In this document: positions 16,429-24,458 of the stretch, piece after piece
Numbering within the stretch: position 1 is the first letter of the stretch
How the letters are laid out: the number at the start of each line of letters is the position of its first letter
From: CAZMHL01 sp045605445
GTDB taxonomy: Bacteria; Bacillota; Clostridia; RGIG6154
DNA: 64,000 bases
Assembly: GCA_045605445.1 (NCBI GenBank)
Contig: JAZUPZ010000024.1
Span: 6,821-70,820 of the forward strand
Direction: 5' to 3'
The notes under the pieces: generated by a model
The model's input: the letters and a program-made list of their open reading frames with translations, nothing else
Database searches by the model: none
Told to the model about the DNA's origin: nothing
Program-made: the position numbers and the translations under genes

Positions 16429-17586
16429 CTACCAGAAGAGCTTGTCAAAGCCTTTTAATTTGTAAAGGGCTTCGATAAAGTAATAATCTCCGTAAATAAT
16501 CGGGATATGCTTTCCGCTTTTGTTATCCTCGGGGCTGAAATATCTTTCGCTGCCGCCGCCTAAAATCGGGTCAGTTTCAGGGTTGTAGTCGCTGAATTTT
16601 TCATCAACAGCTTTTAAGATTTTGATAGCCGCATTAAGATACATTTTCTTTTCAAATTCAGGAACAACTTTGGCAATCTCAATAAGTCCGCAGGCGGTAC
16701 AAGCCGCAGCGGTTGTGTCATACCAAAGGGGTTCTTCGGGAGCTCTGAAGTCAACTCTTGGAAGATAGCCGTCTTCAACAATGTTTGCAATAAAGTAATG
16801 TGCAACTTTCTTTGCTGTATCAAGATATTCTTTTTTGCCTGTGTGTATGTAAGAAAGAATAAAACCGTAAACTGCCCAGGACTGTCCTCTTGACCAGCTT
16901 GACTCTACAGCATAACCCTGACCGATGTGATGGTCTTCAACCTCACCTGTTTTCGGGTTGTGACAGCAGATGTGATAAACGCTTCCGTCGGGACGAATAT
17001 GGTCTCTCATTGCCATATCTGCATGAGAGATTGCAACGGCTTTAAATCTGTCATCACCTGTAACATCCGTTGCCCAGTAGAGAAGCGGAATGTTCATCAT
17101 ACAGTCAATGATTGTCCAGCCGTGAGTATTTTCAACATCGTGCCATTTGTTCCAGGCTCTGATGAATTTACCTTCAATGTTGTATCTTCCCATTAAGATA
17201 CTTGCCGCGTGGAGCGCTCTCTGTCTTGAACGGTCGTTGCCCGTAATCATATAATCAGCCTTTGCAGATGTGTTCCACATAAAGCCAACATCGTGATGAA
17301 GTCTGTCAAATTCGCCAAAAAGAGCTCTGTCTAGCATTTCAACAGACTTGTCACCTGCTGTTTTATAAATTTCTTCACCTGTTGCATCATAAAGAAGCCA
17401 CATAATTCCCGGCCAGAAACCGTTTGTCCACATTGCAACATTGTTTTCTGCCTGGTCATCATATACACCGTTTTCTGCAGTATATGGAATTTTATCCTGA
17501 TTTCTTTCTGCAACGGAAGGCATTTTCTTTAAAACCTTTTCCCAGGTTTCATCAATAAACTTTTGATTTTCAACTGAAAGATTCAT
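16429..17586 (-). CDS. GH88 unsaturated glucuronyl hydrolase
   Basis: A 385-residue cytoplasmic (alpha/alpha)6-barrel enzyme that hydrates and cleaves the delta-4,5-unsaturated uronate from the non-reducing end of lyase-made oligosaccharides. Diagnostic parts are HHDVGFMWNTSAKADY (Asp99) and GWTIIDCMMNIPLLYWA (Asp161), matching the two catalytic aspartates about 60 residues apart in known UGLs, and AVESSWSRGQSWAVYGF. The ATG at 17586 is chosen for its AGGAAAGG site. The free product rearranges to 5-keto-4-deoxyuronate, the substrate of KduI encoded upstream. Gluco- or galacturonide preference not determined. Confidence 0.9.
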   Translation of the reverse strand: MNLSVENQKFIDETWEKVLKKMPSVAERNQDKIPYTAENGVYDDQAENNVAMWTNGFWPGIMWLLYDATGEEIYKTAGDKSVEMLDRALFGEFDRLHHDVGFMWNTSAKADYMITGNDRSRQRALHAASILMGRYNIEGKFIRAWNKWHDVENTHGWTIIDCMMNIPLLYWATDVTGDDRFKAVAISHADMAMRDHIRPDGSVYHICCHNPKTGEVEDHHIGQGYAVESSWSRGQSWAVYGFILSYIHTGKKEYLDTAKKVAHYFIANIVEDGYLPRVDFRAPEEPLWYDTTAAACTACGLIEIAKVVPEFEKKMYLNAAIKILKAVDEKFSDYNPETDPILGGGSERYFSPEDNKSGKHIPIIYGDYYFIEALYKLKGFDKLFW

Positions 17587-17663
17587 AGATTTTTCCTTTC
17601 CTTTTTGCAACAAGGTTGCAAAATTAATGAATAGTGAATAATGAATGATGAATAATTGATGTA

Positions 17664-17690
17664 GGAACTCCGCGTTTGCGGAGTTCCTTT
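17664..17690. terminator. Hairpin terminator upstream of GH88
   Basis: GGAACTCCGC/GCGGAGTTCC ten-base stem with a T-run on the plus strand, between the KduD-like and GH88 genes. The opposite strand has no strong T-run, so its effect on the leftward operon may be partial. Confidence 0.5.
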
Positions 17691-17699
17691 TATTTTATT

Positions 17700-18010
17700 C
17701 GTTGTTGTACGGCAAACAAATTTTACCCGAAATGCAATAACGAGAGAAAATTCGTTTGTATTGTGCTGTCAGCCGACTGACATATACCTTGCTGACTATT
17801 TCCTCTTATTTCGGAGGAAAATTTGAATTAATTTGTGCATTGGGCTGTCCGAAGTGTACTTTGTGTACACGAGTGGGCAGACCAAGGTGCAAAGTAAACA
17901 AATTTTACCCGAAATTATGTAATAACGAGGAAATTTTCGTTCAAGTTGTGTTGATAACCGACCGACGCGTACTTTGTGTACGCAAGTGAGGTCAGCAACG
18001 CAAGATGGAC
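17700..18010. repeat. Composite block of folded intergenic repeats
   Basis: The 435-bp gap between KduD and GH88 holds no gene. Two blocks of about 55 bp containing TTTTACCCGAA...AACGAG recur about 175 bp apart (near 17716 and 17896). Each is followed by a folded unit. At 17845-17880, CTGTCC and GGGCAG enclose GAAG, a GTAC-TTTGT-GTAC hairpin and CGAG. At 17960-17995, GACC/GGTC encloses a GCGTAC/GTACGC hairpin. These match the intergenic family described at 28177, 30196, 41485, 50898, 61531 and 61668. Confidence 0.6.
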
Positions 18011-18021
18011 AAAATTAACCG

Positions 18022-18810
18022 TTATTTAGGTTGTTTGCCGATATAAGCAAGTATGCCTCCATCAACATAAAGAATATGACCGTTAACTGCATTTGACGCA
18101 TCCGATGCAAGGAACACAGCAGGTCCTGCAAGCTCTTCGGGCTTGAGCCATCTGCCTGCAGGGGTTTTTGAGATGATGAATGAATCAAACGGATGTCTTG
18201 AGCCGTCAGGCTGTTTTTCGCGAAGGGGTGCAGTCTGAGGTGTTTCGATGTATCCCGGTCCGATACCGTTGCACTGAATGTTGTATTCACCGTATTCTGA
18301 ACAGATGTTTTTTGTAAGCATTTTGAGACCGCCTTTTGCCGCAGCATATGCAGAAACAGTTTCTCTTCCCAGCTCGCTCATCATTGAGCAGATGTTGATT
18401 ATTTTTCCGTGACCTTTTTTAATCATTGACGGAATAACTGCTTTTGAAACGATGAAAGGAGCGTTAAGGTCAACATCGATAACCTGTCTGAATTCTGCAG
18501 CTGTCATTTCGTGCATTGGAATTCTTTTGATTATGCCTGCGTTGTTAACTAAAATATCAATAACGCCAACTTCTTTTTCGATTTTTGCAACCATTTCGTT
18601 TACAGCATCTTCATCTGTAACGTTACAAACGTAACCGTAAGCTTTGATTCCTGCTTCTTTATAAGCCTCAAGACCTTTGTCAACAAGCTCCTGATTAAGG
18701 TCGTTAAAAACGATTGTTGCGCCTGCTTCTGCAAGGCCTGATGCAATGGCAAAGCCAATGCCGTAAGAGCCGCCTGTAACTAAGGCGATTTTACCATCTA
18801 ATCTGAACAT
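18022..18810 (-). CDS. kduD: KduD-like SDR dehydrogenase (2-deoxy-D-gluconate 3-dehydrogenase / gluconate 5-dehydrogenase)
   Basis: A 262-residue short-chain dehydrogenase. It has the nucleotide-binding TGGSYGIG at residues 13-20, NNAG near residue 88, catalytic serine in ICSMMSELG, and YAAAK for the Tyr-Lys pair. In uronate catabolism KduD reduces 2,5-diketo-3-deoxygluconate to 2-keto-3-deoxygluconate. It sits 85 bp downstream of the kduI gene on the same strand, which supports this role over a general gluconate 5-dehydrogenase. Start has AGGAGG eight bases upstream. Cofactor preference (NADH or NADPH) is not clear from the sequence. Confidence 0.85.
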   Translation of the reverse strand: MFRLDGKIALVTGGSYGIGFAIASGLAEAGATIVFNDLNQELVDKGLEAYKEAGIKAYGYVCNVTDEDAVNEMVAKIEKEVGVIDILVNNAGIIKRIPMHEMTAAEFRQVIDVDLNAPFIVSKAVIPSMIKKGHGKIINICSMMSELGRETVSAYAAAKGGLKMLTKNICSEYGEYNIQCNGIGPGYIETPQTAPLREKQPDGSRHPFDSFIISKTPAGRWLKPEELAGPAVFLASDASNAVNGHILYVDGGILAYIGKQPK

Positions 18811-18895
18811 AGTTTATTCCTCCTGTTTGGAATTTTCCGCATCTTACCTCAAAAGGGCAATCTGCGAAAAATTTGTTTTTATTTATTAAGCTGAA

Positions 18896-20521
18896 TTATC
18901 TTAAATCTCTTGTTTCAATATGATCCATATCAGTAAATTCCTGATTTTCGCCGCACATTGCCCAAATGAATGAATAAGCCTTTGTGCCAACGCCTGAGTG
19001 AATTGACCAGCTTGGTGAAATAACCGCTTCTTCGTTGTGCATAATAATGTGTCTTGTTTCATCAGGTTCACCCATCATATGGAATACTGCATCGTTTTCA
19101 CCCATATCAAGATAAAGATAAACTTCCATTCTTCTGTCATGAGTATGGCAGGGCATTGTGTTCCAGTTTGAGCCGGGTTCAAGCTGAGTAAGACCCATTG
19201 AAAGCTGACAGCTCTTCATTACTTCAGGATGAATGTACTGGTTTATAACTCTCTTGTTGCAGTCTTCAACACTTCCGCAGGGAACTTTCTTAGCCTTTGT
19301 GATATCAATTTTAACAATCGGATATTCTTTGTGAGCAGGGCATGATGAAATGTAGAATTTTGCAGGCTCGTTTTCATCAACACTCTTGAAGGTAATATCT
19401 TTATTACCCATACCGATATAAATACCGTCTCTCGGGTTCATTTCATAGTCAACGCCGTCAACTGTGATAACACCTTTTCCGCCTATGTTGATACATCCCA
19501 TTTCTCTTCTCTGAAGGAAATATTCTGCAGCAAGCTCTTTGCCTGCTTCAAGCTTTAATTCTCTCTTAACAGGCATCATACCGCAGGTGATAATTCTGTC
19601 GATATGGCTGTAAACCATTCTGATGTTGTCCTTTGTGAAAAGGTCCTGGATTAAAAATTCTTCTCTTAATCTTTCTGTTGTGTAATGTTTAACGTCTCTT
19701 GAATTTGATGCATTTCTTACTTCCATTGTTTCAATCTCCTTTTTAATATAATTTCCGTAAACCTCAATCTGGCAAAGAGCCGCCCAGGAAAGGGGGTATG
19801 CCGCCTGTTTGAAGTTTGTTATGTGAATATAATCAGTTTTCTTTGGTTCGTCAAGCTTTACAATCTGTCCATCGGCTGTTTCTTCAAACTCGCCATGAAC
19901 AAGGCTCTTGTCGGAAAACTCAATGTCAAAAGCTTTCCAGTATGTATCGTGAGGAAAATCTGCTCTTAAAAATACTTTGAACTCGGAAACCTCAACTTCT
20001 GTTCCGAAATAAACGTAGTATTCAAGGTCTTCTCTTGCTCCTGCCGCCCAGGAAAGATAAGGATATTTTCCATGACCCACGTTGTCGCAGACACCGTCGA
20101 TTGCATTTCTTTCAAAGAATACCGGATCCTGTCTTGTTACGAAGTTAGCAGCGGCATGAGGAAAGCACTTGTCATAGAATCTCTGGTCAAAAGCATTAAG
20201 TGCAATGTTTCTTTTGCCGTAAAACTCTTCTTCCTCAATTTCTGCAATATATATTTTGTGACTGTCGCCCTGAAAAGCTTCGGGATGATATCCGTCAAGC
20301 AGATTACCGAAAGGAATTTTATAGTTTATAACCTTATTTGGCACATAAACAATACTTTCTTTCAGATTTTCATCAAGCTGAAGCTTAACAAACTTTTCCG
20401 AAAGCTCTATGTACATAAAATCACCGGCTTCATAAACGCCTTCATAAACGGCATCTATTACCTCGCCCTCTGCACGGAACTTAACCTTTTTGTCAGAGGA
20501 CATTATACGAAGTTTTATCAT
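18896..20521 (-). CDS. kduI: KduI with an N-terminal carbohydrate-binding-like domain (fusion)
   Basis: A 541-residue protein. Residues 266-541 are a complete KduI (5-keto-4-deoxyuronate isomerase, metal-dependent cupin) with metal-ligand motifs MPCHTHDRRMEVYLY and SWSIHSGVGT. Residues 1-260 resemble a discoidin/F5/8-type module found in glycan-associated proteins (FPHAAANFVT, ERNAIDG, FLRADFPHDTYWKAFDIEFS, ALCQIEVYGN). KduI is normally about 275 residues and free-standing. The junction retains AAAGGAG nine bases before the internal ATG at 19726, so KduI alone may also be made. AGGAAG precedes the full-length ATG. First gene of the uronate operon. Confidence 0.85.
   Translation of the reverse strand: MIKLRIMSSDKKVKFRAEGEVIDAVYEGVYEAGDFMYIELSEKFVKLQLDENLKESIVYVPNKVINYKIPFGNLLDGYHPEAFQGDSHKIYIAEIEEEEFYGKRNIALNAFDQRFYDKCFPHAAANFVTRQDPVFFERNAIDGVCDNVGHGKYPYLSWAAGAREDLEYYVYFGTEVEVSEFKVFLRADFPHDTYWKAFDIEFSDKSLVHGEFEETADGQIVKLDEPKKTDYIHITNFKQAAYPLSWAALCQIEVYGNYIKKEIETMEVRNASNSRDVKHYTTERLREEFLIQDLFTKDNIRMVYSHIDRIITCGMMPVKRELKLEAGKELAAEYFLQRREMGCINIGGKGVITVDGVDYEMNPRDGIYIGMGNKDITFKSVDENEPAKFYISSCPAHKEYPIVKIDITKAKKVPCGSVEDCNKRVINQYIHPEVMKSCQLSMGLTQLEPGSNWNTMPCHTHDRRMEVYLYLDMGENDAVFHMMGEPDETRHIIMHNEEAVISPSWSIHSGVGTKAYSFIWAMCGENQEFTDMDHIETRDLR
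19724..19740 (-). promoter_or_regulatory. Internal ribosome binding site and start within the KduI fusion
   Basis: AAAGGAG followed nine bases later by ATG (19726) exactly where free-standing KduI proteins begin (MEVRNAS). The Shine-Dalgarno bases double as codons for Lys-Glu of the linker. This could give two products from one gene. Confidence 0.6.
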
Positions 20522-20642
20522 AGCAATTCACTTCCTTTCAAGTATATCATACTACAAACTGACAACAATTTCTTTGCATTTTTAACTTATTTATTGCAAA
20601 TCTCACTTATTTTTGTGCAATTTATTCAATTATTTAAAAAAA

Positions 20643-20667
20643 CGGGACGATGTAGCACCGCCCCTAC
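20643..20667 (-). repeat. REP-like GTAG palindrome, diverged copy
   Basis: On the minus strand this begins GTAGGGGCGG and ends CGTCCCG, matching the start of the identical copies at 21417 and 36929 but with a changed second arm. Confidence 0.45.
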
Positions 20668-20723
20668 GAATATGAATCAAGCTCTTTGATTTAAACTGAG
20701 CAAAAATTCGAGGAAAAATTGTT

Positions 20724-20788
20724 TGTATTGTGAATTTTGCCGAGCGGGCAGTACTTTGGTACTTCAGCGAGGCAAAAGGTGCAATACA
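20724..20788. repeat. Folded intergenic repeat (GTAC family)
   Basis: Outer stem TGTATTG/CAATACA, inner stem TTTTGCC/GGCAAAA, GAGC and GCGAGG bracketing a GTAC-TTTG-GTAC hairpin. It lies just downstream of the HD hydrolase stop on the minus strand, in the gap before the kduI promoter. Related to the units at 17845 and 28177. Confidence 0.6.
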
Positions 20789-20805
20789 GGCAATTTTAAC
20801 CGAAT

Positions 20806-21390
20806 TTACTTTTTGCTGCCTTCAATAAAATACGTCGCCTCCATATCCGCAACAGAGGTTGCAAATGCCAACGGAAACATTTCAAAGGATTTGCCAACGC
20901 TTAAGGTGTCCTGAGTATTGGCAAAGCCCATATGATATCTTATGGCAAAAGCTTCTTCCCTTGTAAGGCGCATAAAGCCCGATACAACGTAAACCGACTT
21001 TTCGCCGTGACCGTATGGAAGCGGATCGGAAAACTGATAATACGGAACCTTTTCCCATTCGCCTCTTTCGTTTTTGGCATTTCTGTATTCAACGCTGTAG
21101 CAGCCTGCCTTGCAAACGTCGTGAAGAAGTCCTGCAATTGCAATTGACTCATCGGAATAATTCATATTATAAGCGCCTTTTGCTCTTTCTCTTGAAAGAT
21201 AGTCAACAAGGCATTCGTAAACGTTTACACTGTGTTCAACAAGTCCGCCCTCGTAGGAGCCGTGAAATCTTGCCGATGCGGGAGCGGTCATAAAGTCGCT
21301 CTGGTTTGTTAAATATTCGAGTAGCTTGTCTGCTCCCTCTCTTTTTATATTCTGATTAAAGTAATAGATAAATTTTTCCTTTGCATCCAT
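20806..21390 (-). CDS. HD-domain phosphohydrolase
   Basis: A 194-residue HD-superfamily protein. Metal ligands are seen as HGSYEGGLVEHSV (His), LLHDVCK (the HD pair) and later YGHGEKS and YHMGFAN. Members hydrolyse phosphate esters of nucleotides; this short form, with no other domain, is common in Clostridia and its substrate is unknown. A GGGTGAA site precedes the ATG. It stands alone between the kdu operon and yhbY. Confidence 0.8.
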   Translation of the reverse strand: MDAKEKFIYYFNQNIKREGADKLLEYLTNQSDFMTAPASARFHGSYEGGLVEHSVNVYECLVDYLSRERAKGAYNMNYSDESIAIAGLLHDVCKAGCYSVEYRNAKNERGEWEKVPYYQFSDPLPYGHGEKSVYVVSGFMRLTREEAFAIRYHMGFANTQDTLSVGKSFEMFPLAFATSVADMEATYFIEGSKK

Positions 21391-21416
21391 TTATATTCAC
21401 CCTTTCAAATTTTATG

Positions 21417-21443
21417 GTAGGGGCGGACGCCTCTGTCCGCCCG
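21417..21443. repeat. REP-like palindrome with GTAG foot
   Basis: GTAG followed by GGGCGGAC, a six-base loop, and GTCCGCCC. The 27 bases are identical to 36929-36955. The GTAG foot next to a GC-rich hairpin is the layout of REP elements mobilised by RAYT (TnpA-REP) enzymes; no RAYT gene is in this window. Confidence 0.6.
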
Positions 21444-21485
21444 ATTTAATTTTATAATAAATTTTTTCGGTTGTAAATATATTTA

Positions 21486-21514
21486 TTGATTTTTCGTTCA
21501 TTTTATAGTAAAAT
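21486..21514 (+). promoter_or_regulatory. Promoter of yhbY
   Basis: TTGATT (21486-21491), 17-bp spacer, TAAAAT (21509-21514), 30 bp before the start codon. Confidence 0.65.
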
Positions 21515-21544
21515 GGTAGCAGTTAAAAAGATTGGAGAAATACT

Positions 21545-21835
21545 ATGACAGGTAAACAGAGAGCTTATTTAAGAGGACTTGCAAACAAGATTCCCGCAAA
21601 ATATCAGATTGGCAAAAACGGAATTGACTATAATTTCTTATCACTTTTAAGGGACGCCCTTGAAAAAAACGAACTTATTAAAATTCACGTTCTTGAAAAC
21701 TCAATGGAAGACCCCCGCTCCGCCTGCGGTCAGCTTTGCGAAACTTTAGAGGCTGAACCCGTTCAGGTTATCGGAAGCAAGTTCGTTATCTATAAAGAAT
21801 CAAAGGAACATAAAACAATCAAATTACCGAAATAA
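21545..21835 (+). CDS. yhbY: Ribosome assembly RNA-binding protein, CRM domain (YhbY)
   Basis: A 96-residue single CRM-domain protein. It has the family opening TGKQRAYLRGLANKIPAKYQIGKNG, with the glycine-rich IGKNG loop replacing GxxG, and LIKIHVLENS in the middle. YhbY-type proteins bind 23S rRNA during 50S assembly. Length fits the family. It has its own promoter and terminator. Confidence 0.92.
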   Translation: MTGKQRAYLRGLANKIPAKYQIGKNGIDYNFLSLLRDALEKNELIKIHVLENSMEDPRSACGQLCETLEAEPVQVIGSKFVIYKESKEHKTIKLPK

Positions 21836-21866
21836 TTTGATTGTTAGTTAGTAATTAAGAGAAAAT

Positions 21867-21900
21867 AAACAAACCCTGAAAATCTCAGGGTTTGTTTTTA
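21867..21900 (+). terminator. Terminator of yhbY
   Basis: AACAAACCCTGA/TCAGGGTTTGTT stem followed by a T-run. Confidence 0.85.
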
Positions 21901-21904
21901 TACA

Positions 21905-21935
21905 AAAACAAAGTCGGCATAAGCCGACTTTGAAC
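21905..21935 (-). terminator. Terminator of HAD phosphatase gene
   Basis: CAAAGTCGGC/GCCGACTTTG stem with a four-base loop. On the minus strand a TTTTTG run follows, just beyond the HAD stop at 21958. Confidence 0.8.
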
Positions 21936-21957
21936 CTTTTTTATTCTTTATTATTTA

Positions 21958-22617
21958 TTATTTATTCTTTAAAACCATTTCAAGCTCCGCAGGACTTGAA
22001 ATGATTAAATCTGCTTTGTTCTCTTCAAGCTCTTTTTTATCACGAAAGCCCCAGAGAACGCCAACGGTAAAGCAATCTGCATTTTTGCCCGTTTGCATAT
22101 CTGTTGCGGTGTCGCCCACATAAACACATTCTTCGGGCAAAACATTAAATCCGTCAAGGATTTTTAAAAGCATTGCAGGGTCGGGTTTTCTCGGGTTGCC
22201 CTCCTGCTGCCCAAGAACAACATCAAAGAAGCCTTTTTCAAAAAAAGCATCAACCACAAAATCAACGGAAGACTGTGGCTTGTTTGAGAAAACGCCAAGC
22301 TTCACACCTTTTTCTTTAAGGCTTTTAAGCGTTTCCGCCATTCCCTTATAAAGGCTTGTTAAATAAAGCGGCTTTTCGTTGTAGCTTGTTAAATAAAAGT
22401 CAAGCATTTCCCTGTGAAGCTTCTCTTCAAACCTATCCTGTGCCCTTAAAACTCTTTCAATTAAAAGAGATGCACCCTCGCCCACAAAATACTTGTAATC
22501 TTCCACAGCAAAGGTTTTGAGCCCGTATTTTTCAAGGGTTGAATTTACATAATATGCAATTGTATTCAAGGTGTCCGCCACCGTACCATCCAAATCAAAA
22601 ACATAAGCTTTATACAA
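21958..22617 (-). CDS. HAD-superfamily phosphatase (phosphoglycolate phosphatase-like)
   Basis: A 219-residue HAD hydrolase with the nucleophile motif DLDGTVADT at residues 8-16, a helical cap, the conserved serine in GVFSNKPQ, the lysine in RKPDPAML, and the final acidic pair in VYVGDTATDM. Likely dephosphorylates a small phosphorylated metabolite such as phosphoglycolate. The start is a TTG at 22617, supported by GGAGG (22626-22630 on the complement) eight bases upstream. It overlaps the Sel1-repeat gene by 8 bp and is coupled to it. Confidence 0.87.
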   Translation of the reverse strand: MYKAYVFDLDGTVADTLNTIAYYVNSTLEKYGLKTFAVEDYKYFVGEGASLLIERVLRAQDRFEEKLHREMLDFYLTSYNEKPLYLTSLYKGMAETLKSLKEKGVKLGVFSNKPQSSVDFVVDAFFEKGFFDVVLGQQEGNPRKPDPAMLLKILDGFNVLPEECVYVGDTATDMQTGKNADCFTVGVLWGFRDKKELEENKADLIISSPAELEMVLKNK

Positions 22618-24100
22618 CGCTTATTCCTCCTTTTGTTATGTTGTAATCTCCGACAATTCTTGCAACCTCTTCGCCGTGAAAATAAAAAGATTTCGCATCC
22701 ACATCATCAAAAAACACTCTGTCAGTTTTTTCAAAACCTTGGATTTCTTCGATATTTCTTACTGTAATCATAATACTGTCACACATTCCGCAAAATCCGA
22801 ATTCAGGAACATCCACAAGCATTTTAGGTTCAACGACTTCGTCACCGTACGGACACACACGGACAATTGCACGGTAATTATCGTCGCTGATTTTTTTAAG
22901 CTTGAGTTCAAGCTTTCTTTTCTTTAAAAGCATGGGCTTGAACAACCATTCCAAAGTCCATAAATAAAGTTTTGATTTAGGCTCATCATAAGAACATTTT
23001 ACATTTTCAATTTCTTTTTTTATGCTCTCGCAAACCTTTTTGTCGCCGTAAAAATTATGTTCTTTTATTCTAAGCTCTATTGCATAGCAAGCCTGCAGAT
23101 AAAACTTATACGCCGTTCTGCAGCTTCCCTCTTCTTTGTAAAAATTTCCAAGACGAAAGGCTATATCGGCAAACTTGCAGTCTGTATGACCATCCAGAAA
23201 ATGCTCCAGATTCTGTTGGTATAACTCGCTTATAATATTAAATGCTGTTTCTTTGTTCTTTTTCACACCGTAGCCGTTATTAAACATATCAGCGATTTTA
23301 TATCGGGATTCGTATATTCCTCCTGCCGCTCCCACTGAAAAATAATAAAAAGCCTTGTCATATTCAGGAACGCCGTTATTACATCTTCCGTAATAATAAA
23401 TATATCCGAGTGTGTTTGCATACACAGGGCCGGGCTTAATCTCCATAAGCTTAAGCATACAGTCTCTTGCAACAAACCAGTTTTTTTCAAAAGCTCTCGA
23501 ACCGTTTCCGTAACTGTCATAGCCTTTTATTCTTAAGGCTATCTCCTCGTTGTTTTCGCAAAGCTCATTTGTAAAATTTCTGTATAATTCAACTGTTTCG
23601 TCACTTCCATTTTCAATTCTGTCTTCCCAACTACTTAAAAATATGACTTTTTCTTTATAACTGAACTCTCGCTTTGTAAGCGGTTTTCCTTTGTTTTTAT
23701 AATATCGCTCTATTACTTCCAGAATTTCGTCGACAGAGAAGTCTGCATCCTCATACTCGTAATTGCACTTTAACATATACCACACATGGTCAAAAACAGA
23801 ATATCTGTCCGGCAGACCTGCCATTCTTTCTTCGGTTGGCTCTTCGCAGTCAACGGCATTCCACACTTCAATGCAATCATAAAATGTTACATTGAGAATT
23901 TCAAACCATTCTTTAATTTTATCCCGACCAACCTGGTCTTTTTTTATGTTTTTTAATGCTGTATGCAAATCTTCAAGCGTAATCTGATACTGTTCTGCCC
24001 ATAAGCTTACATTTTCGCCTTTTTCAAGGGATTCCGGGGTAAGCTCAAATCTGCAGAATTGTTTTAATTCTTCAGCGGAAAGTGTTATTAAATCATCCAT
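22610..24100 (-). CDS. Sel1-like repeat protein of unknown function
   Basis: A 496-residue cytoplasmic protein. The middle third carries Sel1/TPR-like helical repeats (NTLGYIYYYGRCNNGVPEYD, AFYYFSVGAAGGIYESRYKIADMFNNGYGV). The N-terminus is acidic and the C-terminal 130 residues form a separate beta-rich domain with a CGMC motif (FGFCGMCDSIMI) that I do not recognise. Sel1 repeats usually mediate protein-protein contacts. The ATG at 24100 is chosen for GAGGTG seven bases upstream. It shares an operon with the HAD gene. Function unknown. Confidence 0.65.
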   Translation of the reverse strand: MDDLITLSAEELKQFCRFELTPESLEKGENVSLWAEQYQITLEDLHTALKNIKKDQVGRDKIKEWFEILNVTFYDCIEVWNAVDCEEPTEERMAGLPDRYSVFDHVWYMLKCNYEYEDADFSVDEILEVIERYYKNKGKPLTKREFSYKEKVIFLSSWEDRIENGSDETVELYRNFTNELCENNEEIALRIKGYDSYGNGSRAFEKNWFVARDCMLKLMEIKPGPVYANTLGYIYYYGRCNNGVPEYDKAFYYFSVGAAGGIYESRYKIADMFNNGYGVKKNKETAFNIISELYQQNLEHFLDGHTDCKFADIAFRLGNFYKEEGSCRTAYKFYLQACYAIELRIKEHNFYGDKKVCESIKKEIENVKCSYDEPKSKLYLWTLEWLFKPMLLKKRKLELKLKKISDDNYRAIVRVCPYGDEVVEPKMLVDVPEFGFCGMCDSIMITVRNIEEIQGFEKTDRVFFDDVDAKSFYFHGEEVARIVGDYNITKGGISVV

Positions 24101-24200
24101 CAATTTACACCTCGTATGTTTCACTCTTCTGTCGGAAGTTCTATATATTCTGAATACAACCATTTTAACACTAAAAAATGAAAATAGCAATACAGACACA

Positions 24201-24457
24201 AAAAGCAGACCGTATGTGTTGTATCCTTAGGGATACAACACCGATGTTTGCAACAAGTTGCAAATGAAGCACGCTTCGCGTATGATGTTTGTTCTTACGA
24301 ACAAATGAAGTATTTGTTAAACAAATATTATGGAAAAAAGTTGTCTTTTCAGACAACTTTTTATCATTAACTTCGCTGCGTAGCAACTTACCTCGTGCGA
24401 AGCACGAACATAATTGAGGTTATCCTTTAGGAGAACCACTTTAACGGTCTGCTTTTT
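24201..24457. repeat. Tandem hairpin array inside 14-bp terminal inverted repeats
   Basis: No gene lies between 24101 and 24458. The block is bounded by AAAAAGCAGACCGT (24201-24214) and its exact complement (24444-24457). Inside is a run of at least six hairpins with unrelated arms, for example TGTTGTATCC/GGATACAACA, TTTGCAAC/GTTGCAAA, TTTGTTC/GAACAAA and AAGTTGTCT/AGACAACTT, separated by ATGA or similar bases. The right end abuts the MATE stop codon, so the array becomes the 3' tail of that mRNA and may end it. Confidence 0.7.
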
Positions 24458-24458
24458 A

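Noticed and set aside
24201..24457. CRISPR-like array
   Set aside because: The units are different palindromes rather than identical repeats with unique spacers, and there are no cas genes.
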